A DNA stretch of 13,987 bases. Origin: Rhodobacteraceae bacterium UBA1943. Lineage in GTDB: Bacteria > Pseudomonadota > Alphaproteobacteria > Rhodobacterales > Rhodobacteraceae. Positions 6,546-13,210 of the stretch are shown here, in pieces. Position 1 is the first letter of the stretch; each line of letters opens with the position of its first letter. The stretch spans positions 1-13,987 of the forward strand of contig DDEX01000114.1 in assembly GCA_002336845.1 (NCBI GenBank). Direction: 5' to 3'. The notes under the pieces were generated by a model, which saw only the letters and a list, made by a program, of their open reading frames with translations, was not told where the DNA came from and ran no database searches. The translations under genes were made by a program, and so were the position numbers.

Positions 6546-8339
6546 TCAGATGGCCGGAACCGCTGTGACATAGCCACCGGGGGCAGATCCCAGAACCTTC
6601 TGGCCCGAATCACCGGGCACCCGCGCCGCAACCATCTTGCCCGAATGGCCCGCCAGCCATTCGCCCCAGCGCGGCCACCAACTGCCGGAATGAAAGGTTG
6701 CCCCTGCCATGAACTCTTCGGGCGTCGTCATTGGCCCGTCATTGGTGTAATGACCATACTTGCCCTTTGAGGGCGGGTTGACGATGCCGGCGATATGGCC
6801 CGACTGCGACAGGATGAAGGTCTTGTCCTTTGATCCCATCTGCCGCACGCCGTTGAAGCTGCCCCGCCAATGCGCGATGTGATCGGTCTCGCAGGCGATG
6901 GCACAGACCGGCAGCTTGACGCCCGACAGGCTGACCGGCTTGCCGAACACCGGAAACTCGCCCTTGGCAAAGCCGTCCTGCTGGCACAGGCCGCGCAGAT
7001 ATTCGACCGCCATCTTCGCCGGCAGGTTGGTGCCGTCGCCGTTCCAGAACAGCAGATCGAACGCGGGCGGCGCCTCGCCCATCATATAGCTTTTGATCGC
7101 CGGCTGATAAATCAGGTCGTTCGAGCGCAGATAACTGAAGGTCCGGCTCATGAAGTATTTCGACAGGATGCCATCAACCTTCGACTGCCGCTCGATCCCG
7201 TCAACGAAATCATCCGACAGGAATACGCCCACCTCGCCGGGGTCGGAAAAGTCGGTCAGCGTGGTGAATAGCGTCGCCGATTTCACCGTCTTGTCCCCTG
7301 CCCGCTCCAGATGCGCCAGCGTCAGCGACAGGGTGGTGCCCGCGATGCAATAGCCAACGCAGTTGATCTGCGCCTCGCCGGTGATCCGGCGCACCTCGGC
7401 CATCGCGGTCAGGTAGCCTTCGCGAATATAGTCGTCCATGCCGACATCGGCATAGTCCGCGCCTGGGTTGACCCAGCTTACCACGAACAGCGTAAAGCCC
7501 TGATCGACGACCCACTTGATCAGGCTGTTCTGCGCCTTGAGGTCCAGCACATAGAATTTGTTGATCCAGGGCGGAAAGATCAGCAGCGGCGTCTGATACA
7601 CCTTTTCGGTGGTCGGCGTGTACTGGATCAGCTCGAACATACGGTTGCGGAACACCACGCTGCCCGGGGTGGTGGCGATGTTCTCGCCAAGATGAAACGC
7701 CTCGCGGTCGGCAAGCGTCACCGTCAGCCCGCCATTGCTGGCCTCGATATCCGAGATCAGGTTTTCCAGCCCCTGCACCAAACTTTCGCCATCGGTGGCA
7801 ATCGCCTTTTCCAGCGCATCGGGGTTGGTGCCCAGAAAGTTGGTCGGCGCCAGCATGTCAACGATCTGCTTGCTGAAATACTCGACCCGCTGTTTCTCGG
7901 CGGGCTCGATGCCTTCCATATCCTCGACCGCCTGGCTGACCGCCTCGGCGTTGATCAGATATTGCTGCTTGAGGTAGTTGAACGCAGGGTGCGTATCCCA
8001 CATCGGGTTGGCAAAACGGCGGTCCTTCGGGCCCGGGTCGGCGGGGGCCTTCAGCTCTCCCTTGGCCAGCGCCTGCTGCGCCTCGATGTAATGCTTCAGG
8101 CTTTTGGTCCAGTAGCCGACCTGATGCTCCAGCAACTTGGCCGGGCTTTGCATCATCGCGGCAAGATAGGCCTGTGCCGCCTTCATGAACACTTCGGCCG
8201 AGGGGCCATGCAGGGCCGGGTCATGCGCCTTGTGCTGCGCCATCGCCGCCATCAGCCGTTCCGTCAGGGCCTCGGCCTTGGCAAGATTGGCCGTCAGCTT
8301 CTCCAACTTTGGTGCCGCCTCGTATTCCTTGGTTGCCAT
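6546..8339 (-). CDS. phaC: Class I poly(3-hydroxybutyrate) polymerase (PHA synthase)
   Basis: 597 residues, the class I length. It polymerises (R)-3-hydroxybutyryl-CoA into PHB at the granule surface. The N-terminal alpha-helical PhaC_N region is followed by an alpha/beta-hydrolase catalytic domain. Triad: Cys331 in the lipase-like box G-Y-C-I-A-G, Asp486 in CETDHIAHW, His515 in SQSGHIAGIVNPP. The spacing agrees with the well-studied Cupriavidus enzyme (C319/D480/H508). Conserved Trp-rich segment SGSWWPRWGEWL near the C-terminus. Start ATG 8337-8339; the minus-strand AGGGG (8356-8352) lies 12 nt away across an A-rich spacer, slightly long but the best candidate. Divergent from phaZ; the shared 104-nt spacer has one PhaR-type palindrome. 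phaP lies downstream but has a separate promoter. No U-tract terminator was seen in the 65 nt after the stop, so some read-through into phaP is possible. Confidence 0.97.
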   Translation of the reverse strand: MATKEYEAAPKLEKLTANLAKAEALTERLMAAMAQHKAHDPALHGPSAEVFMKAAQAYLAAMMQSPAKLLEHQVGYWTKSLKHYIEAQQALAKGELKAPADPGPKDRRFANPMWDTHPAFNYLKQQYLINAEAVSQAVEDMEGIEPAEKQRVEYFSKQIVDMLAPTNFLGTNPDALEKAIATDGESLVQGLENLISDIEASNGGLTVTLADREAFHLGENIATTPGSVVFRNRMFELIQYTPTTEKVYQTPLLIFPPWINKFYVLDLKAQNSLIKWVVDQGFTLFVVSWVNPGADYADVGMDDYIREGYLTAMAEVRRITGEAQINCVGYCIAGTTLSLTLAHLERAGDKTVKSATLFTTLTDFSDPGEVGVFLSDDFVDGIERQSKVDGILSKYFMSRTFSYLRSNDLIYQPAIKSYMMGEAPPAFDLLFWNGDGTNLPAKMAVEYLRGLCQQDGFAKGEFPVFGKPVSLSGVKLPVCAIACETDHIAHWRGSFNGVRQMGSKDKTFILSQSGHIAGIVNPPSKGKYGHYTNDGPMTTPEEFMAGATFHSGSWWPRWGEWLAGHSGKMVAARVPGDSGQKVLGSAPGGYVTAVPAI

Positions 8340-8362
8340 GTTTCTTTTTTGCCCCTACTCTC

Positions 8363-8375
8363 GCTGCTATGCAGC
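8363..8375. promoter_or_regulatory. Candidate PhaR operator between phaC and phaZ
   Basis: GCTGC-TAT-GCAGC, a perfect 5+5 dyad matching CTGC-N3-GCAG. It is 24-36 bases upstream of the phaC start and about 69-81 upstream of the phaZ start, so one site could affect both directions. Convincing -35/-10 pairs could not be assigned for either gene in 8340-8443. Confidence 0.6.
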
Positions 8376-8443
8376 ATGAAGGCGCCCGCCAAAACGCGAT
8401 GCGCCGCAACAGTATGGCGTATCATCGGTGGAGACTCCCTGAC

Positions 8444-9715
8444 ATGAAGTATATGGCCACCTATGATCTTATGGAAAGTGTGCGTAACACCAACGAGTGG
8501 ATGGGCGCCACCGCGCGGGCCATGGCCTCTTACCCCGCGTTCGCCCTGACCATGAACCCGATGCTGTCGCTGATGGCAGCCTGGGGCGAGGTGACCGAGC
8601 GCAGCTTTTCGCGCATGGTCGTCAAGCCGGACTGGGGAATCCGCTCGATTCCGGGGCCGGATGCGCAGGACCATCTGGTTGACGTCAAGACCATCGTCGA
8701 AAAGCCCTTTGGCAATCTGATCCAGTTTTTCGTGCGCCGCCGCCCGCCAATGGCCCGCAAAATCCTGATCGTGGCGCCGATGTCGGGGCATTATGCCACA
8801 CTCGTGCGCTCGACCGTGACCAGCTTGCTGCCCGATGCCGACGTTTTCGTGACAGATTGGCACAACGCCCGTGACATTCCGATTTCCGCCGGCAAGTTCG
8901 ATATCGAGGATTACACGCTTTACCTCGTGGAATTCATGCGCGCCTTGGGGCCTGACACCAATGTCATCGCCATCTGCCAACCTGCGCCGCTGACGCTGGC
9001 CGCCACCGCCTATCTTGCCGCCGAAGATCCCGATGCCCAGCCCCGCACCCTGACCCTGATCGGCGGCCCGATCGACCCGGACGCCGCCGCGACCGAGGTA
9101 ACCGACTTCGGCCGCCGAATCACCATGGGCCAGTTGGAGCAGATCGCCATCCAGCGCGTGGGCTTCAAATTCAAGGGCGTGGGCCGTCTGGTCTATCCGG
9201 GATTGCTGCAACTGCAAAGCTTCATGTCGATGAATGCCGAGCGTCACTCCAAGGCCTTTGCCGAACAGATCATGCGCGTCGCCCGTGGCGAGGCCTCGGA
9301 CCACGATGCCCACAACCGCTTTTACGATGAGTATCTGGCGGTGATGGACATGCCGGCGGAATTCTACCTTTCCACGGTCGAGCGCATTTTCAAGAACCGC
9401 GAGATTGCGCTTAACGAATTTACCGTCGCGGGAAAGAAGGTCGATATCGGCGCCATCACCCAGGTCGCGGTGAAGACGGTCGAAGGCGAGAAAGATGATA
9501 TTTCCGCCCCTGGCCAATGCATCGCCGCGCTGAAACTTTGCACCGGCCTGCCCGACGACAAGAAGGCCTGGCACCTTGAACCGGACGCGGGCCACTATGG
9601 CATCTTCGCGGGCAAAAGCTGGCGCTTGAACGTCCGCCCGCTGGTGCTGGACTTTATCGACGCCAATGCAGGCACGCCCAAGCCCGCGCGGCTGAAGGCC
9701 GTCACCGCCGGCTGA
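8444..9715 (+). CDS. phaZ: Intracellular PHB depolymerase
   Basis: 423 residues, the length of the intracellular depolymerase family (PHB_depo_C type, no signal peptide). It breaks down native amorphous PHB granules. It is an alpha/beta-hydrolase-like enzyme with a cysteine nucleophile: Cys178 in VIAICQPAPLTLAA, matching the catalytic Cys region of Cupriavidus PhaZ1; likely Asp351 or Asp352 in EKDDISAPGQ; His384 in DAGHYGIFAG. Typical N-terminus MKYMATYDLMESVRNTNEWM. ATG 8444-8446 is chosen because GGTGGAG lies 10 nt upstream. A second in-frame ATG (8453) and longer upstream starts (8414, 8309) have no ribosome binding site, and the latter overlap the phaC leader. Divergent from phaC, so the synthesis and mobilisation genes share one regulatory spacer. 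Confidence 0.95.
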   Translation: MKYMATYDLMESVRNTNEWMGATARAMASYPAFALTMNPMLSLMAAWGEVTERSFSRMVVKPDWGIRSIPGPDAQDHLVDVKTIVEKPFGNLIQFFVRRRPPMARKILIVAPMSGHYATLVRSTVTSLLPDADVFVTDWHNARDIPISAGKFDIEDYTLYLVEFMRALGPDTNVIAICQPAPLTLAATAYLAAEDPDAQPRTLTLIGGPIDPDAAATEVTDFGRRITMGQLEQIAIQRVGFKFKGVGRLVYPGLLQLQSFMSMNAERHSKAFAEQIMRVARGEASDHDAHNRFYDEYLAVMDMPAEFYLSTVERIFKNREIALNEFTVAGKKVDIGAITQVAVKTVEGEKDDISAPGQCIAALKLCTGLPDDKKAWHLEPDAGHYGIFAGKSWRLNVRPLVLDFIDANAGTPKPARLKAVTAG

Positions 9716-9723
9716 CCGCCCCA

Positions 9724-9838
9724 GGGCAGAAGCTGCCCCATGCGCAGCAGTGCCAACATCGGCCAAAGGCGCACCCGGTGGCCCAGAACAGTGCCCTTTT
9801 CTGCAACCCGGGAAAGGGCGGCCCGTAAAAGTGCCGCC
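9724..9838. other. Hairpin-rich convergent spacer between phaZ and the hydrolase operon
   Basis: Three stem-loops in 115 nt between two converging genes: GGGCAG/CTGCCC (9724-9729 with 9733-9738, 3-nt loop); a 9-bp stem with one G-T pair (9793-9801 with 9811-9819); and GGCGGC/GCCGCC (9817-9822 with 9833-9838), overlapping the second so they would be alternatives. None has a clean U tract. They probably end transcription from both sides or mark mRNA 3' ends, but this is not certain. Confidence 0.4.
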
Positions 9839-10548
9839 TATCGCAGCATCATCGGCCCGTTCAGAAACCCCTCGATTGCCGCCGACACGGCCTCCGGCTG
9901 CTCGAGGCTGGCCATGTGCCCGGCCTCGGGGATGACCTGCAACTTGCCATAGGGCATCAGGGTCGCGGTAAATTCCTGCCGCCGCAGGGGCACCAGACTG
10001 TCCGCCTCTCCCGCCAGAACCAGCGCCGGCAGCCGCACCTTGCGCATGGTCTTCTGCATGTCGGGGCGGCGCTGCAAGGCCCTGCTTTGGCGCAGGAAGA
10101 CCCCTTCGCCCAAACCAAGCGCCATATCTGTCACCAGCGCCATCACATCGACACGCCACGGTGTATCGGCCAGCGCGCCTTCGGGAATTTCCTCGCGCAT
10201 CGCCTGCGCCAGACGACCCGCTCGTGCCGCCACCATGCGCGCCTCACGCGTCGCCGCCATCGCGGGGGCTTCGGCCAGCGGATCGGTCGCCATCAGGATG
10301 ATCCGTGTCACCCGGTCTGGCACCCGCCGCACCAGATCCAGCGCCACATCGCCCCCCAAACCATGCCCCAACAGCGCAAACCGCTCTGGAAGGCCCGCCA
10401 GCATCGCCTCGGATATCTGCTCGACCGTCTCGCCCATCACCGGCAGGCAAACCTGCATCTGCCGCCCCGCCCCCAAAGCCACCATCTGCGGCAGGAACAG
10501 CCGGGCATCGGCCATCAGACCCGGGATCATCACCAAAGGCTCGTTCAT
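9838..10548 (-). CDS. Alpha/beta-fold hydrolase lacking the nucleophile serine
   Basis: 236 residues, a compact alpha/beta hydrolase without extra domains or signal peptide. The oxyanion-region motif is MIPGLMADARLF (residues 7-18). The nucleophile elbow reads L-L-G-H-G-L-G-G (59-66): the family has G-H-S-x-G-G, so the serine is Gly63 (codon GGT, plus-strand 10360-10362). The acid (Asp183 in GEADSLVP) and histidine (His211 in EAGHMASLEQP) are kept. Fold and remaining triad are intact and there is no frameshift, so it is not an obvious pseudogene, yet normal ester hydrolysis should be impaired. ATG 10546-10548 overlaps the stop of the upstream hydrolase (ATGA), which implies translational coupling; it is the last gene of the four-gene unit. 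Substrate unknown. Proximity to phaZ suggests short-chain esters as one possibility only. Confidence 0.85.
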   Translation of the reverse strand: MNEPLVMIPGLMADARLFLPQMVALGAGRQMQVCLPVMGETVEQISEAMLAGLPERFALLGHGLGGDVALDLVRRVPDRVTRIILMATDPLAEAPAMAATREARMVAARAGRLAQAMREEIPEGALADTPWRVDVMALVTDMALGLGEGVFLRQSRALQRRPDMQKTMRKVRLPALVLAGEADSLVPLRRQEFTATLMPYGKLQVIPEAGHMASLEQPEAVSAAIEGFLNGPMMLR

Positions 10549-11537
10549 TTCAGCCCCCGCGCCCAGTCGGTGATCAGCGCAACGACCGGCGCGGTCTGAT
10601 TGGGCGACAGGATATCCCCCGCCAGCACATGGGCGTAGGCGTCATCCCCCGGCCCCATCTGCCGTTCGACCAGCGTGACCGGCCCGCCCCAGCCAGACAG
10701 CACGGCGCGCGTCCTGCCGGGGCTGACCACCCGATCCTGCGGGCTGACCAGCACCAGCAACGGCACCCGGACGCCAGAATAGTCCTGCCGGCGGGCATAG
10801 TTGACCAGCGCCGACATCGGAAACACCGCCCGCGTCGGATAGCGCGTCGTCCAATGCGCCGCATTATCTTTGTTGACCGGATCAAAGCCCAGTTCGCGCC
10901 CCACCAGGCCCGGTCCCCATATCTTGACGAAGGGCATCTCCAACAGCAGCCCTCCCCCTCCCCGCAGGCCGAAATTGGGCGAGATCAACACGATCCCCTC
11001 CATATTCCGCGCAAGCTCCGGATCGGTCGCGGCCACCGCCGCCAGCGTGCCCCCGGTCGAGGTCGCAATCACCAGAACCCGGTCGCCCAGCCGCCGCCCG
11101 ATGGCCAGCGCCTCTGCCGTATCGTGCAGCCAGTCGCCCGCCGTCGCCTCGGTCATGGCATCCCCGGATCGGCCGTGGCCGGTCAGGCGCGTAAAGAACA
11201 GGTTCGCGCCCAGCGCCTTGGCCACCTGATCGGGCACCGGACGGATTTCCCAGGGGCCAGCCGAAAAGCCGTGCAGGTAGATCACCGCCAGCGGCGTCTT
11301 TACCCCTGGCGCACCGGCCCAGACGATCTGCTTGGCGTCACCTGGACGAATATCGGGAAAATGCGATTCCTTCAGGGACAACCAAGCGGGAAGTCTAGAT
11401 AAGGTTTCGGGCAGAACATGCTCATCAAACGTAAGATTCCGCTCAACCGGATCATCCTTTGACGCCGCATAGGCCACCGCGAAAAGTCCGATAAAGACAA
11501 CCGCGGCCACCACCAGCCCACGCACGACCCTATGCAA
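10545..11537 (-). CDS. Exported or membrane-anchored alpha/beta hydrolase
   Basis: 330 residues from a TTG start. The N-terminus has basic residues then a hydrophobic stretch (GLVVAAVVFIGLFAVAYA, residues 7-24) and AYA-A, a likely signal peptide or anchor, so the enzyme would act in the periplasm. Catalytic pattern: oxyanion YLHGFSAGP (87-95), nucleophile Ser160 in ATSTGG, acid Asp268 in SPQDRV, His303 in AYAHVL. Related to carboxylesterase/lysophospholipase-like hydrolases; substrate unknown. TTG 11535-11537 is preferred because GAGG lies 6 nt upstream; it overlaps the previous gene by 8 nt. An in-frame GTG (11523-11525) is the alternative, and no ATG is available nearby. The downstream gene overlaps by 4 nt. 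Expected product range is broad, so only the fold is sure. Confidence 0.85.
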   Translation of the reverse strand: MHRVVRGLVVAAVVFIGLFAVAYAASKDDPVERNLTFDEHVLPETLSRLPAWLSLKESHFPDIRPGDAKQIVWAGAPGVKTPLAVIYLHGFSAGPWEIRPVPDQVAKALGANLFFTRLTGHGRSGDAMTEATAGDWLHDTAEALAIGRRLGDRVLVIATSTGGTLAAVAATDPELARNMEGIVLISPNFGLRGGGGLLLEMPFVKIWGPGLVGRELGFDPVNKDNAAHWTTRYPTRAVFPMSALVNYARRQDYSGVRVPLLVLVSPQDRVVSPGRTRAVLSGWGGPVTLVERQMGPGDDAYAHVLAGDILSPNQTAPVVALITDWARGLK

Positions 11538-12297
11538 GGCTGACCTCTTCCACCGTTCGCGCGATCAGGTTCAAACAGTCGGAGGTTGAAAACCGATGAT
11601 CCGCCCCCTTTACCAGCGTCAGCCGAATGTCCGGCCCCGTCGCGTGATCCAGCAGCCGCAGCGCCACCGTTTGCGGCACGTCCACATCCGCCGTCCCTTG
11701 CAACAGCCGCACCGGAAACGGCAGGTTCAGGGGGGTGCGCAGCACCAGCCGTCCGCGCCCCTCCTCAATCAGCCGTCGCGTGATGACATAGCCCGCCGGG
11801 TCGTATTCGGACGGCAGAACCACCCGGCCCGTCGCCGCCAGCTCCTGCCGCTGGGCCACGGAAAAGCCCGCCCACATGCTGTCTTCGGTAAAATCCGGCG
11901 CAGCAGCGATGCCGACCAACGCCGCCACCCGCTCTGGCATCGCGCGCGCCACCAGCAGCGAGATCCACCCCCCCATTGACGACCCCACCAGCACCTGCGG
12001 CCCGGTCGTCAGCGCCGAAATCACCGCCACAGCATCCTCGAACCAATCGCCGATTGCCCCGTCCAGAAAATCGCCGCCACTTTCCCCATGACCGGAATAA
12101 TCGAACCGCAGGAAGGCCCTTCCCGTCCGTTCGGCCCAGTCTTGCAGGAACACCGCCTTGGTGCCCCCCATGTCCGACTTGAAGCCGCCCAGAAACACCA
12201 TACCCGGCCCCTGCCCCACCCGGCTTGCAGGCGTCTGGTGATAGGCGATCCGGCGTCCCTGTGGCGTAGTCAGAAACTGGGGCAAGGCGCCCTCCAT
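11530..12297 (-). CDS. ABHD10-like alpha/beta hydrolase
   Basis: 255 residues, cytoplasmic, similar in layout to the ABHD10/acyl-protein thioesterase-like family common in alphaproteobacteria. N-terminal FLTTPQGRRIAYHQ, then VFLGGFKSDMGGTKA, DYSGHGESGGDF (the G-H-G-x-S loop), nucleophile Ser107 in VGSSMGGW, acid Asp204 (or Asp206) in LQGTADVDVP, His234 in KGADHRFS. ATG 12295-12297 is used because the family-like sequence starts right there; longer TTG/GTG starts at 12348/12345 would overlap the preceding gene and add an atypical Arg-rich peptide. The ribosome binding site of the chosen ATG is poor, suggesting coupling to the upstream gene, whose stop is 19 nt away. It overlaps the next gene by 8 nt. 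The true substrate (thioester, glucuronide ester or other) cannot be read from sequence. Confidence 0.88.
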   Translation of the reverse strand: MEGALPQFLTTPQGRRIAYHQTPASRVGQGPGMVFLGGFKSDMGGTKAVFLQDWAERTGRAFLRFDYSGHGESGGDFLDGAIGDWFEDAVAVISALTTGPQVLVGSSMGGWISLLVARAMPERVAALVGIAAAPDFTEDSMWAGFSVAQRQELAATGRVVLPSEYDPAGYVITRRLIEEGRGRLVLRTPLNLPFPVRLLQGTADVDVPQTVALRLLDHATGPDIRLTLVKGADHRFSTSDCLNLIARTVEEVSLA

Positions 12298-12316
12298 ATT
12301 ATTTGGGCGGACCCTA

Positions 12317-13009
12317 TCAAGGCCCCGCGCCGCTGCCAACCGCACCAATGCTTTGCGCCAGGACCCTACTGATCACATTCAAGGGCTGCCCGCTTTCGGC
12401 CCGCCAGCGGTTGAAGGCCGACTGCACCGCCGCCATCGCCTTGGCCGAGCTTGGCGACCCGTCGATCACCCCTTCGGCCACCAGCCGCGCCACCACATCC
12501 GGCCCCAGCACATAGCTTTCCTTGCCCATATGTCGCAACATATAGGCTCCGGTCGATCCGCCCAGGCGGCTACCGTTCTTACCCAGCCAGCCCAGCAGCC
12601 CGGCGAAATCTGTCACCGGCCAATCGGCAATCCGCCGTCCAAAGCCGCCGCTTTGGCGCGCCACATCCTGCACGAACACCGCATTGTCGCGAATGGCCAC
12701 GATCTTCGGCCCCGACCGGATCACACGGCTGTCGCTGACCAGCGCATCGATCCGTTCGCCCTCATACATCGCCATCCGGCCCGGATCGAACCCGTCAAAA
12801 GCCGCCTCGATCCCCGGCCATTTCGCCTCGACCACCTTCCAGCTTATGCCCGCCTGAAAGATGCCGCGCGCCATCGCGGCCAGCCAGCGATCATCGGGAA
12901 TTGCCGCCAGCGCCTCGGCCGCCAGGGGCATCGTCGCCCCGGCCAGAACCGCCGCCGCACTGCCCTTGCGCTCTGCCGCTATCGTCAGAATTTCATCGAA
13001 AGACCGCAT
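12317..13009 (-). CDS. Divergent DNA-3-methyladenine glycosylase I (Tag) family protein
   Basis: 230 residues. The central part matches the helix-hairpin-helix Tag family: IFQAGISWKVVEAKWPGIEA, then AFDGFDPGRMA, and SDSRVIRSGPKIVAIRDNA (residues 50-110), with a C-terminal conserved helix region ending in LNVISRVLAQSIG. Tag excises 3-methyladenine from alkylated DNA. Departures from the E. coli enzyme: no cysteine anywhere, so the zinc-binding Cys/His set is absent, and the position of the lesion-binding Glu38 (before QAGLSW) appears to be Gly49. The Trp equivalent to Trp46 is kept (Trp57). A role in base excision is therefore likely by family but not certain. ATG 13007-13009 with a strong AGGAGG 5 nt upstream. 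First gene of the four-gene minus-strand unit and divergent from thrS. Confidence 0.8.
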   Translation of the reverse strand: MRSFDEILTIAAERKGSAAAVLAGATMPLAAEALAAIPDDRWLAAMARGIFQAGISWKVVEAKWPGIEAAFDGFDPGRMAMYEGERIDALVSDSRVIRSGPKIVAIRDNAVFVQDVARQSGGFGRRIADWPVTDFAGLLGWLGKNGSRLGGSTGAYMLRHMGKESYVLGPDVVARLVAEGVIDGSPSSAKAMAAVQSAFNRWRAESGQPLNVISRVLAQSIGAVGSGAGP

Positions 13010-13064
13010 GTCACCCTCCTGATGCTGCCGCAGACTGCCAGAGCCTGTCCGCCCCGCAAAGCCC

Positions 13065-13097
13065 CTTCATCTTGGCAAAAATATCCCCGCCGGAGGC
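13065..13097. repeat. Possible Rhodobacteraceae intergenic repeat
   Basis: The stretch from CTTCATCTTGGC through AAAAATATCCCCGCC to GGAGGC resembles a sequence I remember as frequent in Rhodobacteraceae intergenic regions, usually with a GC-rich dyad next to an A/T run, like a weak terminator read on the minus strand. Only one copy is visible in this window, so its repeat nature cannot be shown here. Confidence 0.35.
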
Positions 13098-13120
13098 CCC
13101 GGCCCCCACAAGCACCCCGG

Positions 13121-13149
13121 TTGACATCTTCGCGCCACAGGGCCAAAAC
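13121..13149 (+). promoter_or_regulatory. Candidate thrS promoter
   Basis: A perfect consensus -35 TTGACA (13121-13126) followed after 17 nt by CAAAAC (13144-13149), a weak -10. This gives a leader of about 55 nt to the thrS ATG. The -35 is convincing; the -10 is poor, as is common in GC-rich alphaproteobacteria. Confidence 0.5.
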
Positions 13150-13210
13150 CCACCGCACCATAACCCGCAACCGGGCGTTCCGTGGGCGCCAAACCGACGA
13201 GGATCAGGCC

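Noticed and set aside
7311..8447. 378-codon plus-strand open frame opposite phaC
   Set aside because: Antisense to phaC; Arg/Gln/His/Leu-rich product with no recognisable motif and no ribosome binding site.
9726..9736. GCAG-AAG-CTGC after phaZ as a PhaR site
   Set aside because: The half sites are in the opposite order to CTGC-N-GCAG; it is better read as a hairpin at the gene end.
8294..10159. 621-codon minus-strand open frame opposite phaZ
   Set aside because: It is antisense to the well-supported phaZ and overlaps the starts of phaC and the small hydrolase. The product is Gly/His/Arg-rich without a domain, typical of a GC-rich shadow frame.
12298..12348. TTG/GTG starts extending the ABHD10-like hydrolase
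   Set aside because: They overlap the end of the Tag-family gene and add an Arg-rich stretch not expected in the family; ATG 12297 fits the conserved N-terminus.
13025..13033. CTGC-C-GCAG dyad upstream of the Tag-family gene
   Set aside because: The spacer is 1 nt rather than 3-4, so it does not fit the PhaR pattern, and no pha gene is adjacent.
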